From positions 1 to 50,235 of the IMG/VR virus record IMGVR_UViG_3300005549_000003: a stretch of 50,235 nucleotides of DNA, one strand, 5' to 3'. Shown piece after piece: positions 48,520 through 50,235 of this stretch (the stretch's first letter is position 1; every line of letters starts with the position of its first letter). Position numbers and translations under genes: made by a program. Under the pieces are notes generated by a model. The model was not told where the DNA came from. It worked only from the letters and a program-made list of their open reading frames with translations, and made no database searches. The DNA is from a virus.

Positions 48520-49398
48520 TCAGCCTTCTGCGGCTATCTTCTTACTTATCTTTTCTTGTATGTGAGGAGCTACAACCATCTTAAGGGTTCCGTTATCAGG
48601 TGTGACTTTTATTACACCTGATCCAGATTGAGCCTCAGTTTTCTTTTCAATCCAACCCCTCTCCGTAGCGATTTCAGTCAAAGCATCTTTCAAAGTTAAT
48701 TCATGCGAACTTCCATTCTTTAAAACTTTCATTTGAGGATTTGCTTTTTGTCTCAACTCCACCGAGTAATCACCAACCCTTTCAAATGAATATTTAGATT
48801 GTAAAATTTGATTTGCTGTTGCTGCTATATCCCCTGCGGAAATTTTCAAACCCTGTATAGAACTCAATTCACCAATTAAAGCAGCGTTGAAAATAGCTGC
48901 CGTTATTTTTGCGTTCGATTCACCCTCGTATTTAGTTTTAAATTTTTCCTCAATCCCTTCAAAACCTTCAAGTTGTTTTCTTGCAGCGATCAAATCTTCT
49001 TGTAGCTTCTTATCCCCTGTTTTTGTTTTTGTGTACCTCTCAGCAATCACAGGAATAAGGCTTTCAATTTTATCTTTTGTTTCAGCCGGAAGATCTTCAA
49101 GGTCTGCCTCGGTCATTCCCAAACCCTTCAATAATTTATCAGTGACTATTTTAGCCGCTCTGCCAAACTGTGAAGATTCCAGTTTCTTCTTTACTTCAAC
49201 CGGTAATTTCTCTAAAGTCTTATCGGTAAAAAATTCAGGATCGTTTTCGAATTGAGTTTTATAACCTGTTTTTACTTTCTCGGCATATGGTTTAGGGTCG
49301 AATGTTCCCTGATCTGCTTCGGGTAAAGAATCTATTTTTTGAGCATCTTCAGGAGATACACCAAGATTTGTAAGAAGGTCAACGATGTGTTTAGGCAT
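48520..49398 (-). CDS. Candidate capsid scaffolding protein
   Basis: This 292-residue protein is very helical and charged (KLPVEVKKKLESSQFGRA; TGDKKLQEDLIAARKQLEGF) and lies just upstream of the major capsid gene. Size, composition and position fit a scaffolding protein, which is removed after shell assembly. There is no protease motif. Confidence 0.7.
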   Translation of the reverse strand: MPKHIVDLLTNLGVSPEDAQKIDSLPEADQGTFDPKPYAEKVKTGYKTQFENDPEFFTDKTLEKLPVEVKKKLESSQFGRAAKIVTDKLLKGLGMTEADLEDLPAETKDKIESLIPVIAERYTKTKTGDKKLQEDLIAARKQLEGFEGIEEKFKTKYEGESNAKITAAIFNAALIGELSSIQGLKISAGDIAATANQILQSKYSFERVGDYSVELRQKANPQMKVLKNGSSHELTLKDALTEIATERGWIEKKTEAQSGSGVIKVTPDNGTLKMVVAPHIQEKISKKIAAEG

Positions 49399-49399
49399 A

Positions 49400-49855
49400 T
49401 TATTGAATTTTTGCTTTTTTGACTTTAGTTACTTTAACTTTTTCGGCAGGCATTTCAGTTACCCCGTTTTCAGCTTTCATCTTAAATCCTGGAAGGGTCA
49501 ATAGTTCCTGATCACTCAAATCTACTACAACTGATTTCTTAGGTCGTGCTGTTATTGAATTCGGTTTCTGCTTTACTTGACCCCTGAAGCCAATCGCTAC
49601 ATAACTTTTTAATCCGTTTCTTTCTCTTAAATTCCAGAGATTTTCAAAGGTTGAAAGCGTTGGAAGTTGTTTCTCTTTTGGAAGTTTACTTTTGGAATCA
49701 ATGATTAAAAGATAAGCCCTTTGCATGGTCATGTTCGGGTAAGCCTTTGCCAGTTCTTTGATCTGTTCTGAAGTCAAGGTTTGAAGTCCTTCAATTTGCT
49801 GTGGCGTTAAAGCGGCTGCATTTGCCGGATTGTAAAGCTTTACTATTTCGCTCAT
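49400..49855 (-). CDS. Head-region protein of unknown function
   Basis: This 151-residue protein begins MSEIVKLYNPANAAALTP. It has a helical N-terminal half and a basic tail (VKVTKVKKAKIQ). Its start overlaps the upstream membrane-protein stop (ATGA). It could be a head accessory or scaffold partner. Confidence 0.65.
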   Translation of the reverse strand: MSEIVKLYNPANAAALTPQQIEGLQTLTSEQIKELAKAYPNMTMQRAYLLIIDSKSKLPKEKQLPTLSTFENLWNLRERNGLKSYVAIGFRGQVKQKPNSITARPKKSVVVDLSDQELLTLPGFKMKAENGVTEMPAEKVKVTKVKKAKIQ

Positions 49856-50235
49856 AAGAATTTATTAATTACCCTGATTAAAACCTGTGAAATTACAATA
49901 ATTGCTGCTGATTCTATAACCGTTGATTGTGCTAATATACTAATAATTAAAGAAATCCAAAAACCTGTACAAATTATACACATTCCAAAAGCCCGTTCCC
50001 ATGTGAAAAAAGGTTCTGCAGCGTTGTAAATTATCCTATTGAAATCATTTATTATTTGTATTTGTTCGTACTTCTTTTTACCTGAAAGACTTCCCGATAA
50101 CTGATTAATGTAACTACTATATAAGCCAACTTTGATTAATCTTCTTTTACTGAGCCATACAGTATAAAAAGAAAAAATTTCGTAAGGGCTAAACTCCCCA
50201 CCGGGTTTACCAAGAGCATAATTTAATAGGAGAGA
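49852..50235 (-). CDS. CxxCxGFW membrane protein, 3' part (join-spanning gene)
   Basis: The frame runs open from base 50235 to its stop TGA at 49852-49854 and is the same gene as the one starting at 164. It contains FTWERAFGMCIICTGFW and a second hydrophobic region (ISLIISILAQ; AAIIVISQVLIRVI). The duplication of 110 bases at the window ends explains why both ends show part of it. Confidence 0.8.
   Translation of the reverse strand, partial: SLLLNYALGKPGGEFSPYEIFSFYTVWLSKRRLIKVGLYSSYINQLSGSLSGKKKYEQIQIINDFNRIIYNAAEPFFTWERAFGMCIICTGFWISLIISILAQSTVIESAAIIVISQVLIRVINKFL
50126..50235. repeat. Terminal direct repeat, right copy
   Basis: This is an exact copy of bases 1-110. It marks the overlap of a circular contig. 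The unique genome length is about 50,125 bases. Confidence 0.9.

Noticed and set aside
1-50235. tRNA genes, CRISPR arrays, integrase or transposase
   Set aside because: No cloverleaf with a CCA-type end, no regular spacer-repeat array and no integrase or transposase motif was seen in the proteins read. A tRNAscan or profile search could still find a divergent one.

Overview
This window is the complete, circularly closing genome of a tailed bacteriophage, about 50.1 kb of unique sequence. The first 110 bases recur exactly as the last 110, and a membrane-protein gene reads without a break across that join, so the linear ends are an assembly cut point. The host is probably a member of the Bacteroidetes (Bacteroidota): the DNA is AT-rich, the visible promoters fit the TTTG-N19/20-TAnnTTTG form used by that phylum, Shine-Dalgarno sequences are mostly absent, and many proteins resemble families familiar from Bacteroidetes phages. 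No integrase, transposase, DNA polymerase, helicase, primase, tRNA or CRISPR array was seen. The phage therefore probably relies on host replication enzymes and is lytic or non-integrating.

Layout. Almost everything is read from the minus strand, right to left. (1) A divergent control region at about 33.2-33.3 kb separates a rightward block of small accessory genes (33.3-37.9 kb: HTH regulator, YopX-like protein, Nudix hydrolase, zinc-ribbon/HTH protein) from the leftward early block (33.2-22.7 kb). (2) The leftward early block carries an SSB-like protein, a PcnB-type nucleotidyltransferase, the NinG recombination nuclease, a DnaA-domain-IV-like protein, a candidate origin with a perfect DnaA box (27.6-28.0 kb), a replication-accessory-like protein, a Dam-type methyltransferase and many small proteins. 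(3) After a terminator comes the late region: terminase small and large subunits, three hairpins, and then a glycan-modification cassette made of a glycosyltransferase, a 928-residue GT-GT8-GT-O-methyltransferase fusion and a sugar C-methyltransferase. (4) Tail genes follow: assembly chaperones with a -1 frameshift site, tape measure, baseplate-like and tube-like proteins. (5) Head and neck genes come next: portal with a DnaJ-like zinc motif, MuF-like protein and completion proteins. (6) Across the join lie a membrane protein, a candidate scaffold and the major capsid protein. Then come three fibre-like proteins with signal peptides, a metzincin-type lipoprotein protease, several small membrane proteins (holin/spanin candidates) and a DUF3380 muramidase.

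How it works together. Early leftward genes would redirect replication and recombination using host machinery. The terminase-to-endolysin stretch is effectively one long leftward late unit with many ATGA and TAATG overlaps, so translation is heavily coupled. The rightward operon converges on the endolysin gene, and the next strong plus-strand terminator lies about 1.9 kb further on, inside the lysis cluster. That arrangement would make antisense RNA to the endolysin and holin candidates.

The most novel-looking parts are the methylated-sugar glycosylation cassette inside the late operon, the secreted and lipoprotein products next to the fibre and lysis genes, and two candidate structured RNAs on opposite strands that share a 16-17 nt core.
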